35,965 nucleotides of DNA from Basidiobolus meristosporus CBS 931.73 (GCA_002104905.1 MCFE01000793.1:1-35965); one strand, 5' to 3'. Positions 1 through 10,440 are shown, counted from the first letter of the stretch. A program made the numbers and translations. The notes: a model not told the origin generated them from the sequence alone.

Positions 1-1
1 A

Positions 2-2129
2 CCTGAGAAACATGCTGTCTTTGTTGATGACATAGGCATCAAGAGACAAAGATCCCAGGACACCACTGAAGTTATGCCTGGAGTAAGAAAGTTTGTCTGT
101 GACCATATTTCAGATAATGATGCCATATTACAAGCCATTAAAGAAGCTGGACTCACCATCAGTGGTGGGAAAAGCAGCTTTGGTGTATCATAGATACAAA
201 TTGTTAAACAAAAATGCAACACCTTTGGTTTTTCACCTGGAGACTCCAAGACACAAAAGATATGCAACTGGCCTACCCCTACAAATCTTACACAAGCTTG
301 CGGCTTTGAGGCAGCTTGTGGGTCCTTCAGGATCTGGATCCCACAATTTTCTGAGACAGCAGAACCAATCTACCTACTACAGGGAAAGAATACCCCATTT
401 ATCTTAGGAGAAGAACATGTAGAAGCCATGTAATACTAATAGAGGCCTTAGTATCTCCACCAGTTCTAAGACCTCTTGACTATCAGAGCACTGAGTACCC
501 ACCTATTTTGACAGTGGATGCAAGCCCTGTAGGAGCTAGGGCACTACTTAGCCAAGATGAAGAAGATGGCAACTGCTATGCCTGATGATATCAGAGCTGC
601 CTATTCTCTCCTGGAGAACAAGATACACTCAGATTAAGAGAGAGCTACTAGGAGTTGTGAAGATGCTGAGGAAGCTGAAGTCATAACTCCACATGACACA
701 TTTCATCCTGGAGACAGATGCCAAGCTACTTATAGGAATGATCAACAAGCCTGACTTAGCTGATGATGTCACAAACCAATGGATGGTATGGCTGAAAATG
801 TTTGACTTTGAGGTCAGACATATCCCTGGCAAGACAAATGTTGTGGCTGATGCACTCTCCAGGAAGGGACCATAATTTTTTGAAGACCTGGACTCTCACA
901 TTGATGGTATGAATGATGCAGAGATCTGACAGATTGCCATCAAAGACTAAGAGAGAACTACCTGGAGCCTGATCAAGGAATATCTAAGGACACTCAAGAA
1001 ACCTAGTTGGATGGAAATTCAGTAGTTTAGAAAACACAGAAAGAAGGTACACTACTACTATCTCATATATGATCTTCTCTTTAAACAAGTAAAGCCTGGA
1101 CTTATGCCAAGAAGCGCAGTCACTGCCCCACAAGAGCAACTGAACATTATGACAAGTATCTATTGAGAAGAACCAGGAGGATATAGAGGACAAAAAGCTA
1201 CCTAAAATACCACAGCTCAGGGGTACTACTGGGTAATCATGTACTATGAAATTCAACACTTTGTTGAGTCATGTGTAGCCTTCCAGAAGAGATCCTCTAA
1301 GCATTATGAAGAACCACTGCATCCTACTTACACAATCTGTCTATGGCAAAATGTTGGCATTGACCTTGTCTACATGCCAACAGCTGGATCAAAGAAGTAA
1401 CTGAATGTTGCTAGGGATGACCCTAGTGGATGGGCAGAAGCTCAAGCCTTGCCCAACAACAAGAGCCATACCATATGAAGATTTATACTTGAAGACATTA
1501 TCTACAGATTTGGCTGCATCCAGCAGTTTGTTGCTGAGAGAGGAGAGATCACATCCTTAATGATTCTGGAGTTGTGCTCAGAGTACAAGATACATGTTGC
1601 ATTTACTACAGCTTACCACCCTCAAGCCAATGGAATGGTAGAGAGAGGACTTGGACCACTGGTTAACTCTCTTGTCAAGAACTGGGAGAATAATACAACA
1701 CTGTGGCCACAGCAATTACATCTTGCACCCTGGGCCAATAGAATTACAACCAAGAGAACAAGTGTATTATTGCCATTATGCTACTCTATAGACATGACTG
1801 CATACTACCAGTTGAGTTAGACCCAGTCACTTGGAACTCTTTGGACTGGAAATCTAATATGCAGACTGAAGACCTCCTAGCCACTTGTATACAGAAACTT
1901 GATTACCATGACCTAAATATCAACAGAGCTGCTGAACAACTTAAGGATACACAGTGGAAGAGCAAAGTGCCATTTGACAAGCCACACTCAACATTACCAA
2001 AGCCACAATTACTAGGAGACCCAGAATTACTTTATGATTCCACTTTGGACAAACAATGGAGTTGGAAGTTTGACCACAAATGGACTGGCCCCTATCTCAT
2101 TTCCAAAGTGCTTGGAAATGGAAGTTATT
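2..2129 (+). pseudogene. Decayed Ty3/gypsy pol: RT end, RNase H, integrase
   Basis: The first readable motif is F-V-D-D (20-31), the RT catalytic box with F in place of Y, followed by an RT thumb/connection stretch to about 425 containing the WPTPTNL motif. RNase H follows with LTVDASP (Asp codon 517-519) and, in another frame, the FILETDAKLL and HIPGKTNVVADALSR segments (about 700-870). Integrase is seen as GIDLVYMP (about 1355-1380), AYHPQANGMVERG with the Glu at 1641-1643, and a C-terminal WTGPYLISKVLG segment (about 2080-2115). The reading frame changes at least three times and stops occur throughout, so no full product is possible. H1 cuts the frame right after a Gly-Ser-Tyr near 2127. 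Family assignment rests on motif order; lineage within Ty3/gypsy is not resolved. Confidence 0.8.
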
Positions 2130-2144
2130 AGACTTGTTCCATTG
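2130..2144 (+). repeat. Left terminal inverted repeat of H1
   Basis: AGACTTGTTCCATTG is the exact reverse complement of 5520-5534. The adjacent 2145-2215 holds several copies of an ATAGTGCC-type word in both orientations, a plausible subterminal transposase-binding array. Confidence 0.88.
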
Positions 2145-2308
2145 GATAGTGCCACATAGTGCCAGCCTGTTCATAGTGCCAGATTGATCTGGTACTATCT
2201 GGCACTATAATTTCTACCATCATGCCAGTGGTAGGATATAGTTACTGGTAATTTTGCTCAATCTTACTTATGTTGCTCAGAGTAGTGCTTTCCTTGCTTT
2301 ACATACTC

Positions 2309-3187
2309 TTAATAGTGCTCCAGACACATTTCTCTCAGTGGATGTCTTCTTGTATGAATATACTGTGCATTGAAAAGTATCTTAACTATTTTACCTATTC
2401 TACTGTTTTCTCCTATTTATGACTTTCCTCTGTATTTACATGCCAGTATGCTGAATCTCTTCAGATATCCAAATGTATGCTCTACCCTCACTCAGAAATG
2501 ATTAAATATCTCATTGTAGTGCTTCTGCTTCCTGCTAAGCAAACCACTTCTTGGCTTCCTATGAGCTGTAATACATCCTAATCTGTGACAATCCTCTCCT
2601 ATATACGCTAAGCCTGCCATACATTTCTCCCCTCTACTGAATTCTGGATGATTCTCTACCCAGAGTGCTTTGTCATGCCTACTTCCAGCAAATGGCCCAC
2701 TAAACCAGATGATGTTACCCTCAATGTCAAACAGTACTTGAAACTTCACACAGTGTGCCTTGTACTTGCCAGAATAAAAGTGCCTCTGCCCTCTAGAAGG
2801 TCTGCTAATCCTGACTGGGAAGGTATCCAAAATACTCCTTATATGGAACCTGTTGCTGAACACTCTGGGAGATGGGAGTCTATTGGAGCTTCTGAACCTA
2901 GAATTCCAAGCTTGCTCTAAGTATTTCATACCCTCTGCAAGGTGGTTCTCCATTGCTGTCAGCTGGGAATGAAAGCTTCTAGGACTTTTGATGCCATAGA
3001 TGGTGGGATGAAGCCTTGTAGGGCATTAGTTCTTGTAATAGCAGAGAAGCGTAACAAGGGACCTCTTTGAGTAGATTGGAGTAGACATACCACAGTGCTT
3101 GGTATGGATCTCCTCTAGTGTGTCAAAAGGAAATCCAGTGGTAGTGATGGGATTGATGAGAAAAGACCATTCACATGAGTAAGTCAT
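2309..3187 (-). pseudogene. Harbinger-type DDE transposase remnant (H1)
   Basis: Homologous along its length to the open transposase of H2 (19772-20656). In-frame stops lie at 3026-3028 (TAT to TAA), at 2492-2494 just before VRVEHTFGYLKRF, and again further on in GKS-x-IG; the C-terminus also ends early at 2309-2311. The second catalytic Asp is lost: H1 reads KCMAGLAYIGE where H2 reads KCMADLAYIGE. The first Asp (SILDTFPV) and the Glu (RVEHTFG) are still visible. The frame is open upstream of the Met used here to a Met at 3236-3238, but H2 supports the inner start. It is a dead transposase. Confidence 0.85.
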
Positions 3188-3545
3188 ATAAAAATTGGTA
3201 AGGATTGTGCTGAGATGATTTGATTTGATATGGTGCAATCAGCTTTATTTATCTGATTTTCCATGCATTATGATTAAATCTGCATGAATTGCCATGTATC
3301 CCATCATTATGTTGCAAAAATCATCCTCAAATAATAACTAGGTATTTTTATTGATGTCTTACTCACATGTCTATAATCAAGCAGGTAATCTGCAATTAAT
3401 GTGATCTGATCTGTGTCAATATGATCTAAGATGCATCATGCATAATATATGGAAAATTCAACAATCACATTAGTTTTCATATATATTTCATATGAGACCA
3501 GGTTAATGCCAATACACCACTGTATAAGTATTCAAATCCATCACT

Positions 3546-4790
3546 ATGGTCCCTACACCAAGTCTCAACTCATCTTTAGTTCAACCCAGACAAAACCCAT
3601 CCCCCAGCTCAGAAGCACAGTCTGGACCAGAAAAGGCATTGTTGGATCTGTTTGAGTTCTTGCCAAATGCTTTCAGTATGGCCCAAGTGTCTATGATGAG
3701 CCTTCATACAGATATTTGGGCACTACTCATTAATCTAGCAGAACTAGATACCTCAGAGAGTCAACAGAGATGGAAGAACCTCATTAGAAAGCTGTGGCAT
3801 GAGTTCTACATCAAGATGCCAGTGGATGTATGTAAGAAGACATATAACAAGACAAGTATTGAAATCAAGAATGAGCTGAGAGTGAGGGGATTTGATGAGG
3901 AAGCCACATGGGAGCAATTTTGTGCGTAATTTGCTCAGTACAGGCTGGATACATCTGTTTGTGCCTTGACTTTGGGAACCAAAGAGATTTGAATGAGTTT
4001 TTGCCTCAAATGACTAATGTATTATGTGATATATTAGTAGAGCAAAGTGGCTTCTAAGAGCAATATACACATGACTCATCCAGGCAACAGTTGCAAAGTA
4101 CTAGACAGAGGGTAAGTGAATACCTTGAGGAATCAGAAGGTGAGCTTCAAGAGGAAGAATACAGACCGCAAGCAACATTGTCTAGATTGCACCAGCATGC
4201 CTTACTGGATTCCTTACCATCCCTTACAACTTCAGCATTTTGCGCATGTCAGTCCAAACTACACCAACACCCTTCACAAGAGCACCCTGCATTGACTCAA
4301 CATGTATTGGGTCAACATGCATATTCAGAGCAAAACCACCAGTACTGGCTAAACTGCTCAAAAAGACACAAGTCCATTGGAGCCGGCCAAGTTGTGTCAA
4401 CAAACAGCATCACATCAAACTCAGCCTGGGGCCATGCAAGTGCATCAAGTCGCGTCTGTGCGTGCCATTACACCTGACCATCAGCAAGTTACTTCTGGTG
4501 AACCAACTGATGATGACCCACATGCAATGCCTCCACCACCAGAGCCTTTGGCAAGTAAAAGAACGCATCAGCGCATAGCACTGCAGGCCAGCTCAGTTGC
4601 ATCATCTGGAGCAATTCAGTGCAGCCAAGCTGCAGCATTCCACTCATCAACTAGAAGACAAAATACTGACTAAGAATACACAAGTAGCCAAGAGGATAGT
4701 CAGCAAGAAAGTAGTTTAGGTGTGCATAGTGAAGCACTACCAAATGCTTTGGTAGTAATCCCTGTGAGAAAAAAACCTAGGAGAAGATGA
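3546..4790 (+). pseudogene. Harbinger second ORF, putative DNA-binding/accessory protein (H1 copy, broken)
   Basis: Divergent from the transposase and homologous to 21016-22263 in H2. The N-terminal part (3546-3929, 127 codons) has a Trp-containing helical segment (QRWKNLIRKLWHEFY) that could be a Myb/SANT- or trihelix-like DNA-binding domain; this is inferred from position in Harbinger elements, not recognised. The frame is lost by a CAA-to-TAA change at about 3927, a 1-base deletion in a T-run at about 3990, and a stop shared in position with H2 (TAA here, TGA there, near 4054). The C-terminus ends in basic RKKPRRR, a candidate nuclear localisation signal. Most CpGs present in H2 are TpG or CpA here. 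Confidence 0.65.
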
Positions 4791-5519
4791 TGTAACTGCA
4801 TTGAATTGCTATTACTTGTAATGATCCAAATAACACATTTTTTTTTGCAATCTGTATCAAGCCATCACATATCAGTGATCACTAAATTTTTGATATAAGC
4901 AATATCAAGATTGCCTCACATTTGAGACAGGACCTCTACAAATAAACACCCTGCATATGTATACATCATCTGTGGCACCAGTGCAGCCATTTGATCTGAT
5001 TTGCACCCAGATGATTGATTGCGTGCTAGCTATGACGCCTTGCCCAATCACTATGTTCAGGGACTTACTTGCTTAATGGGCAAAATGGGATATTTGATGG
5101 CAAGTCAGGTAGCTTGTTTATTGGTCAAAGAGCTAACAGGGGGCTGAATGCTTCAGGATACTTTTGGACCAACTAACCACTGAGGTACCATCCAATTGGA
5201 GTGATGGTAACCAAAATGGTAAGTATCAGTGTAGTTTATAGTGCAATAAGCATTGATTTCCATTTACATCAAAGAAACATATCAAAATACCAGATTTTAC
5301 CTATCATAATAGCGGTATCCAATTGCACACATGATGCAAATATTTCAAGTGGTTGCAATCATTTGTGCCAACCTCATTGTGTCAGATTGCGCCGTAGTGT
5401 GTGAGATCATCCCACATGGTGCAAAATTGTCCAAGAGCAATCCTGCCTACTGGTAACTACAATATCACGCCAAATTATTCTTAGAGACCGCAGATTGTGC
5501 CATGCACCCTGGCATGGTA
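4791..5519. other. Non-coding right arm of H1
   Basis: No convincing coding frame. The stretch is colinear with 22264-22990 in H2 and contains repeated TTGTGCC/ATTGTGCC-like words near the end (5340-5510), mirroring the left subterminal words. Confidence 0.6.
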
Positions 5520-5534
5520 CAATGGAACAAGTCT
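5520..5534 (-). repeat. Right terminal inverted repeat of H1
   Basis: CAATGGAACAAGTCT, exact inverse of 2130-2144, followed by target duplication ATT at 5535-5537. Confidence 0.88.
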
Positions 5535-5536
5535 AT

Positions 5537-5632
5537 TACAAATGTGAGCTTGACAACACCCAGTTAAGAGCACCAGTTGCAGGGAACCAACTTAAGTTAT
5601 TCAAGCATAGGAACTTTGCACATCTGGATTAG
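5537..5632 (+). pseudogene. C-terminal end of gypsy pol after H1
   Basis: Continues the integrase frame interrupted at 2129: the Tyr codon of the Gly-Ser-Tyr end is followed by YKCELDNTQLRAP and ends KHRNFAHLD with TAG at 5630-5632. This segment shows that the gypsy element was already in place when H1 inserted. Confidence 0.85.
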
Positions 5633-5658
5633 TTTGCTTTGACCCAAGCTCAAAGTTC

Positions 5659-6461
5659 AGAGGGGGATGGATGAAGGGCAGTCACAGTGACACCCACTGA
5701 CAGATGTGCTCATTCCCATATTTTCTACTTCCCTTTTTCCCTGCCACACTTATTTTAGTTTTATCCCATTTTTCTTACTAGATCAGTACTATCCCATAAG
5801 CTGGCTGACTAGCACACCTGCTTACCTTATTGCATAAGTTATTCCTCACTTTATGTAAGATTACTAGCTGTAAGTGCTTATATATTAGGCAAGTACCCAC
5901 TCTAGTACCCATGGCACATCATCAACCCATGTCACCATCCCTACCATTTCTCTACCATAAATGGGATCCCTATGTTACACAGGTTTTGGAGTACTGATTC
6001 CTGATTGGTTGGTTGTGCTGTGCCCCTTGGAACCTTCCAGCACCTACATAGAATATTCTTTCCTCATTCTGATGTCATTAAGATTTCTATTGATCTCCAG
6101 AACCTTGTAGAACACCATGATTAGTAATCACTCAGTGAGAAAAGTATATAAGGGAGGCTATCCCACAACAATAAATCATTGGCCCTTTTATCAATATATC
6201 AACTTCCTGATTAGTGTGATCACTGCTACCTGCTGCTACCTGAACTTCCAACCCCTGACCACAGGACACTCTCAGGAAACCGTGTTGACAACCAACTGAC
6301 CTTGGAGGCACAACTTGTGAGGAATACCCAGAGTAGGTATCTTTAATTATACTTGATTCTTTCCCAAGTTTGTTCTTGTGCAGGCAAAGATACTTTCTGT
6401 CTTTGCAAGTATTGACCACTGCTGCATTCTTATCAAGTCCCTGCTGGTGGATTTTACAGTT
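5659..6461 (+). repeat. Polypurine tract and probable 3' LTR of gypsy element G
   Basis: A purine-rich run (5659-5672, core AGAGGGGGATGGA) lies 27 bp after the pol stop, where a polypurine tract is expected. A candidate LTR starts TGAAGGGCAGTCACAGTGAC at about 5672. A TATA-like TATATAAGG lies at about 6146-6154. No 5' LTR is in the window for comparison, so the right end is unknown. TTTTACA at 6453-6459 could be the end, or the LTR may continue past copia A at 11156. Confidence 0.5.
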
Positions 6462-6466
6462 GTTTT

Positions 6467-6815
6467 TGTTGTAAAATTCGTAATTTCCACCTAAATATTC
6501 ACCTAACTTAGTCACTTAGATCATTACCCTCAAATCCTAGAGAATACTGACCAAATTCCTTGTCGGGATTTACTTAGAATATTTTCACCAAAATGCCAGG
6601 TACCCAGAACATGAAAATTCTCAAAGTTGTCCAAACAGCCCCAAACTTTGCACACATGTTCTTGGGACCTTCCTTAACCTATTCTACGTGTTTGTAATGC
6701 CAAGACCATGTAAAAGTATAAATACTACTTTTACATTCAATAAATCATTAAGTGAAAACCACATAATCTACTTGTTCTCCAAATCACTTCCAATATCTCC
6801 AAGACTCTTACAACA
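6467..6815 (+). repeat. 5' LTR of copia A
   Basis: 349 bp, ends TGTTG and CAACA, compared base by base with 10802-11150 with one difference. It contains the TATA-like box, an AATAAA polyadenylation hexamer at 6739-6744, and an open reading frame that is upstream of the expected transcript start and so not part of gag. Confidence 0.95.
6708..6736 (+). promoter_or_regulatory. TATA box enclosed in an 11-bp inverted repeat in the copia LTR
   Basis: ATGTAAAAGTA (6708-6718) and TACTTTTACAT (6726-6736) are perfect inverse arms around loop TAAATAC, with the TATA-like AGTATAAATAC spanning arm and loop. An AATAAA hexamer follows at 6739-6744. Probable transcription start is some 25-35 bp downstream, which excludes the ATG at 6688 as gag start. 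The arms persist, slightly altered, in LTRs of B and C. Confidence 0.6.
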
Positions 6816-6828
6816 GGTTATGAGCCCC
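6816..6828 (+). promoter_or_regulatory. Primer-binding site matching anticodon arm of initiator tRNA-Met
   Basis: GGTTATGAGCCCC starts directly after the LTR. Its complement GGGCTCATAACC is the anticodon stem-loop of eukaryotic initiator tRNA-Met (loop CTCATAA), not the tRNA 3' end. This corresponds to the half-tRNA priming known from Drosophila copia and yeast Ty5. The ATG inside it (6820-6822) is in frame with gag. Confidence 0.8.
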
Positions 6829-9800
6829 GAGCTGTCACTCTCTGCAATGTCTACTACTGCTATTACTGGAATTTTTCCCTCTGCTGAAAAGTTGGATGGA
6901 TCTAACTACCAAGTGTGGAAGGTGAAGATGAAGATGCTGCTGCAAGAAAGAGGCCTTTGGGATATTGTCATGGGAGAAGAATGCCCTCCTAAAAACGTGG
7001 GAGAGGAAGCCTTAAAGTACCAGAAGAAAGAACAAAGTGCCTTTAACTGCATTTGCCTTAATGTCAAGGACAAATTGCTAATTCAATGCTCAAGAGCAAA
7101 AACGGCAAAGAATGCCTGGAAGGCATTAGAAGACACCTACCAGTCATGTTCAGCTGCCAAGAAAATGTATCTGAGAAGAAAATTCTTTACTACAAAGATG
7201 CTGCCAGGAGAAGAAATGAAAAATCTAATTAACAGAATTACCCTGCTGGTAGATGAGATGGAATCTGTGGGCGTACCAACTACTGATGAGGATGTGATAG
7301 TTACCATCCTGAATAGCCTGACAGACGAGTTTCAGGGCCTTGTATCAGCCCTAGAGTCCAGAACTGAAGATTTGACCTTAAATTACGTATATGGAAGGCT
7401 CCTGGATGAAGAATTAAGAAAATCAAGCGCCAATAAGAAGGAAGAAGAAAATGCTTTAATAAGCAATGATAACCAACAAAGGAGGTACCCAAGACCCTAC
7501 AAAGGCAACAACAACCTATTTTGCAACTACTGCAAAAGGAAAGGACACACATCAGACCGGTGTTTCAAAAAGAGAGATTATCAGCAAAAGAAGCCTGAAT
7601 ATGGAAATGCTGCAACAACTGAAGATAGACTATTCATATCTGCACTAAATATGACCACAAACAAGGATTCTCAGACGTGGTATATTGACTCTGGAGCTTC
7701 TCAACACTTTACACACCAAAAAGAACTTTTTACCCAATATCAAGAAATTCCAATTAAGAAGGTTTTCATGGGTGACGATAGAACACTTGATGCAGTGGGA
7801 GAAGGAACTATCCAAGTAAACCTTAGAAGCAGTGAAGGAAGCCATACACTGACCTTTAAAGAAGTACTCTATGTACCAGAAATAGCCAAGAACCTACTCT
7901 CTGTAAGCAAGGCCACAGCAGAAGGACTCAGTTTCAGTTTTGACAATTATGGATGCAGGATCACTGATCAAAATGGTGCTCATATTGCTTCGGGCATCAG
8001 AGATCAGAACCTATACAAGTTGACTTATATTCCATCATATCTGGAAGCCAATATAAGTAACTTAAATGAAGAAACACCAATGCTTTGGCACAGGAGATTT
8101 GGACACATCAATTTTGATTATTTGCGCAAAATGATCAAAGATCAGCTAATTTCTGGAGTGAAAATTGATCCCCCAGCTAATTTGGAGCACTGTGAAGCCT
8201 GCATATATGGGAAACAAGCCAGACAACCGTTCAAGAGCTCTGGGTTAATCAAAACTAAGAAAAAATTAGATCTAATTCACTCAGATCTGTGTGGACCTAT
8301 GCAAAATTTATCCTTAGGCGGGATGAAGTATTTAATCACTTTTATTGATGATTATACAAGATACACATGGGTCTACTTCATGGAGAGAAAGGAAGAAGCT
8401 CTGTCTAAGTTCAGGGAGTTTAAAGCCATGGTGGAGAGAGAAACTGGTGAAAAAATCAAGAAAATACGCTCTGACAATGGTGGAGAATATACCTCAAAAC
8501 TCTTCATCCACTTCTGCAAAATTCATGGGATAAAGCAAGAGACTACTGTACCATACTCCCCACAGCAAAATGGAGTAGCAGAACGAGCTAACAGATCAAT
8601 AATTGATATGGCAAGATCTATGATCCATGATCAAAAATTATCCTATGATTTTTGGGCGGAATCAGTTGCCACTGCTGTATATCTTAAAAATAGGAGTTAT
8701 AACAGAATACTTCGTGATTCTACTCCATTTGAAGCATGGTATGGATACAGACCAAGTGCAGAACATCTAAGAATATTTGGGTGCACAGCATATGCCAAAA
8801 AACTGGCCGGAAATCAGTCAAAATTTGAGCCAAAAAGTGTAAAATGCATATTTTTGGGCTACTGCAATGAGAGTAAGGCATACAGACTCTACAATACCGA
8901 AGCAAAGAAGCTGATCAAGTCCAGGGATGTGTTGTTTGATGAAAATTCAAAATTTTCACAAAAAATGACATCAGATGATGACGAAAATTTGATCTCAAGT
9001 CCACCAATTGTCAGGATTGAATCAGAGCAAAACAATGAAAATTTTTTCACTCCAGAGGACTCTACAACCGTGGTTCAGCCAGAATCAGTGCCCAGGAATA
9101 TCCCAGAAGTGATCATTCCAGTATCAAATGCCCGGAGATCCAATCGGACAAGAAATAGCCCAAATTACTATATCAATGAGGGTACAAACTTAGCCTATGC
9201 CTATTCAGTCCATATTGATGAACCCCAGACTGTAAAAGAGGCCCTAAATAGCCCTCAGACAAAGTTTTGGAGATCTGCAATGACTGAGGAATATCAGGCA
9301 CTGATGGAAAATCAAACTTGGGACTTAGTCAAATTACCAATCAACCAAAAATCAATTGGATGCAGATGGGTCTTCAAGACAAAATACAAGGCTGATGGTA
9401 CAATTGAAAGATACAAAGCAAGACTTGTAGCCAAAGGATACTCTCAAACAAAAGGACTTGACTATACTGAGACCTTTGCACCGGTAGCCAAGTTTAATTC
9501 CATCAGATTAATATTGGCTATTGCAGCCAAATATAAGTTTTTTATTCATCAAATGGATGTAAAAACTGCATTTTTGAATGGAGAACTTGATGAGGACGTG
9601 TATATGGACCAGCCTGATGGGTTTGTTGACCAAGATAACCCCCATTTGGTCTGCAAGCTTAAAAAGTCACTATATGGTCTCAAACAATCACCAAGAGCCT
9701 GGAATTGCAAGATAGATTCTTATTTGGAATCTTTGAGTTTCAAAAGGAGTAATGCTGACTATAGTATATACTATAAGCCAGATAGAGCAAATCCAGTTCT

Positions 9801-10440
9801 ATTAGCTCTATATGTGGATGATCTTATTATAGCCGCCAATAACCTAGAAACATTGGAAGAGACTAAATCCAGCCTATCTAAGGAGTTCAAGATGTCCGAT
9901 CTAGGAGAACTTAGTTACTACTTAGGGATTAAGTTCTCCATAGACAGAAGTACCCAGACTATTACCCTAAGCCAATCCAAGTATATTCAAGATATACTAA
10001 AGAAGTACAAAATGGAAGACTGTAAACCGGCAGCTACCCCAATGGAGACAAACCTTAACTTGGTCAAAACTCAACCAAATCAAGAGAGCTTGGTGCCATC
10101 TGAAAGCCCTGACTTTCCTTATCAATCTATGGTTGGCAGTCTGATGTATATCATGCTTGGAACACGTCCAGATATCTCATATTCAGTGGGAGTTGTCAGC
10201 CAACATAATCAGAATTATGGATCTGATCATATTGCAGCAGTTAAGCGGATTTTTAGATACCTAAAAGGAACTGCTGATATCTGCTTAAGATACACTTATA
10301 AGGATTCAGAACAGGATCTTGTGGGATACTCTGATGCTGATTGGGGACGAAATTTAGAAGACAGAAGATCCACCACAGGATACACCTTTCTTTACTGTAA
10401 AGGAGCATTTCATGGAATTCAAGAAAGCAACCAACCGTAG
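6820..10440 (+). CDS. Copia A Gag-Pol polyprotein, RNase H truncated by frameshift
   Basis: Chosen start is the ATG in the primer-binding site (an alternative is ATG 6847); the frame is open from 6688, but that lies upstream of the TATA. Numbering residues from 6688: a copia-type Gag domain at about 54-270; zinc knuckle CNYCKRKGHTSDRC at 279-292; aspartic protease DSG at 334-336; GAG-pre-integrase zinc-binding region beginning MLWHRRFGH (His 468); integrase D533, D596, E632 (35 residues between the last two, the D,D35E pattern); reverse transcriptase with TAFLNGELDEDVYM, SLYGLKQSPRAWN and YVDD at 1042-1045; then RNase H GYSDADWG. Products would assemble particles, cleave the polyprotein, copy RNA and integrate DNA. 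A base missing near 10407, compared with B and C, ends translation at 10440 in 11 wrong residues. Elsewhere the frame is complete. Confidence 0.93.
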   Translation: MSPELSLSAMSTTAITGIFPSAEKLDGSNYQVWKVKMKMLLQERGLWDIVMGEECPPKNVGEEALKYQKKEQSAFNCICLNVKDKLLIQCSRAKTAKNAWKALEDTYQSCSAAKKMYLRRKFFTTKMLPGEEMKNLINRITLLVDEMESVGVPTTDEDVIVTILNSLTDEFQGLVSALESRTEDLTLNYVYGRLLDEELRKSSANKKEEENALISNDNQQRRYPRPYKGNNNLFCNYCKRKGHTSDRCFKKRDYQQKKPEYGNAATTEDRLFISALNMTTNKDSQTWYIDSGASQHFTHQKELFTQYQEIPIKKVFMGDDRTLDAVGEGTIQVNLRSSEGSHTLTFKEVLYVPEIAKNLLSVSKATAEGLSFSFDNYGCRITDQNGAHIASGIRDQNLYKLTYIPSYLEANISNLNEETPMLWHRRFGHINFDYLRKMIKDQLISGVKIDPPANLEHCEACIYGKQARQPFKSSGLIKTKKKLDLIHSDLCGPMQNLSLGGMKYLITFIDDYTRYTWVYFMERKEEALSKFREFKAMVERETGEKIKKIRSDNGGEYTSKLFIHFCKIHGIKQETTVPYSPQQNGVAERANRSIIDMARSMIHDQKLSYDFWAESVATAVYLKNRSYNRILRDSTPFEAWYGYRPSAEHLRIFGCTAYAKKLAGNQSKFEPKSVKCIFLGYCNESKAYRLYNTEAKKLIKSRDVLFDENSKFSQKMTSDDDENLISSPPIVRIESEQNNENFFTPEDSTTVVQPESVPRNIPEVIIPVSNARRSNRTRNSPNYYINEGTNLAYAYSVHIDEPQTVKEALNSPQTKFWRSAMTEEYQALMENQTWDLVKLPINQKSIGCRWVFKTKYKADGTIERYKARLVAKGYSQTKGLDYTETFAPVAKFNSIRLILAIAAKYKFFIHQMDVKTAFLNGELDEDVYMDQPDGFVDQDNPHLVCKLKKSLYGLKQSPRAWNCKIDSYLESLSFKRSNADYSIYYKPDRANPVLLALYVDDLIIAANNLETLEETKSSLSKEFKMSDLGELSYYLGIKFSIDRSTQTITLSQSKYIQDILKKYKMEDCKPAATPMETNLNLVKTQPNQESLVPSESPDFPYQSMVGSLMYIMLGTRPDISYSVGVVSQHNQNYGSDHIAAVKRIFRYLKGTADICLRYTYKDSEQDLVGYSDADWGRNLEDRRSTTGYTFLYCKGAFHGIQESNQP

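Larger units (their letters stand above)
2130..5534. mobile_element. Harbinger-like DNA transposon copy H1, inserted in gypsy integrase
   Basis: Ends are inverted repeats AGACTTGTTCCATTG / CAATGGAACAAGTCT, flanked by a 3-bp duplication ATT (2127-2129 and 5535-5537). Removing the element and one ATT restores the gypsy integrase frame, which proves the borders. It carries a minus-strand DDE transposase remnant and a divergent plus-strand second frame, the usual two-gene Harbinger layout. Length 3405 bp; a homologous copy H2 of 3417 bp lies at 19589-23005. Harbinger elements usually duplicate TWA, so ATT is slightly atypical. Both genes are broken here, so the copy is non-autonomous. Confidence 0.88.
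1..6461 (+). mobile_element. Ty3/gypsy LTR retrotransposon remnant (element G), 5' end outside window
   Basis: Order of decayed pol pieces is reverse transcriptase, RNase H, integrase, then a polypurine tract and LTR-like sequence, the Ty3/gypsy order (RNase H before integrase). The element is interrupted at 2130-5534 by Harbinger-like H1 and resumes at 5535 with the same reading frame of the integrase C-terminus. The right limit is uncertain: copia A is inserted at 6467 and the LTR end is either just before it or beyond it. Gag, the 5' LTR and most of RT lie left of the window. Several frame changes and stops mean it is dead. Confidence 0.8.

Noticed and set aside
2648-2920. Plus-strand 90-codon frame, repeated at 20117-20389
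   Set aside because: Antisense shadow of the Harbinger transposase; conservation between copies follows from the transposon.
6688-6819. N-terminal extension of the copia A frame into the LTR
   Set aside because: The extension is LTR sequence upstream of the TATA and would not be in the genomic transcript; the ATG in the primer-binding site is the first plausible start.
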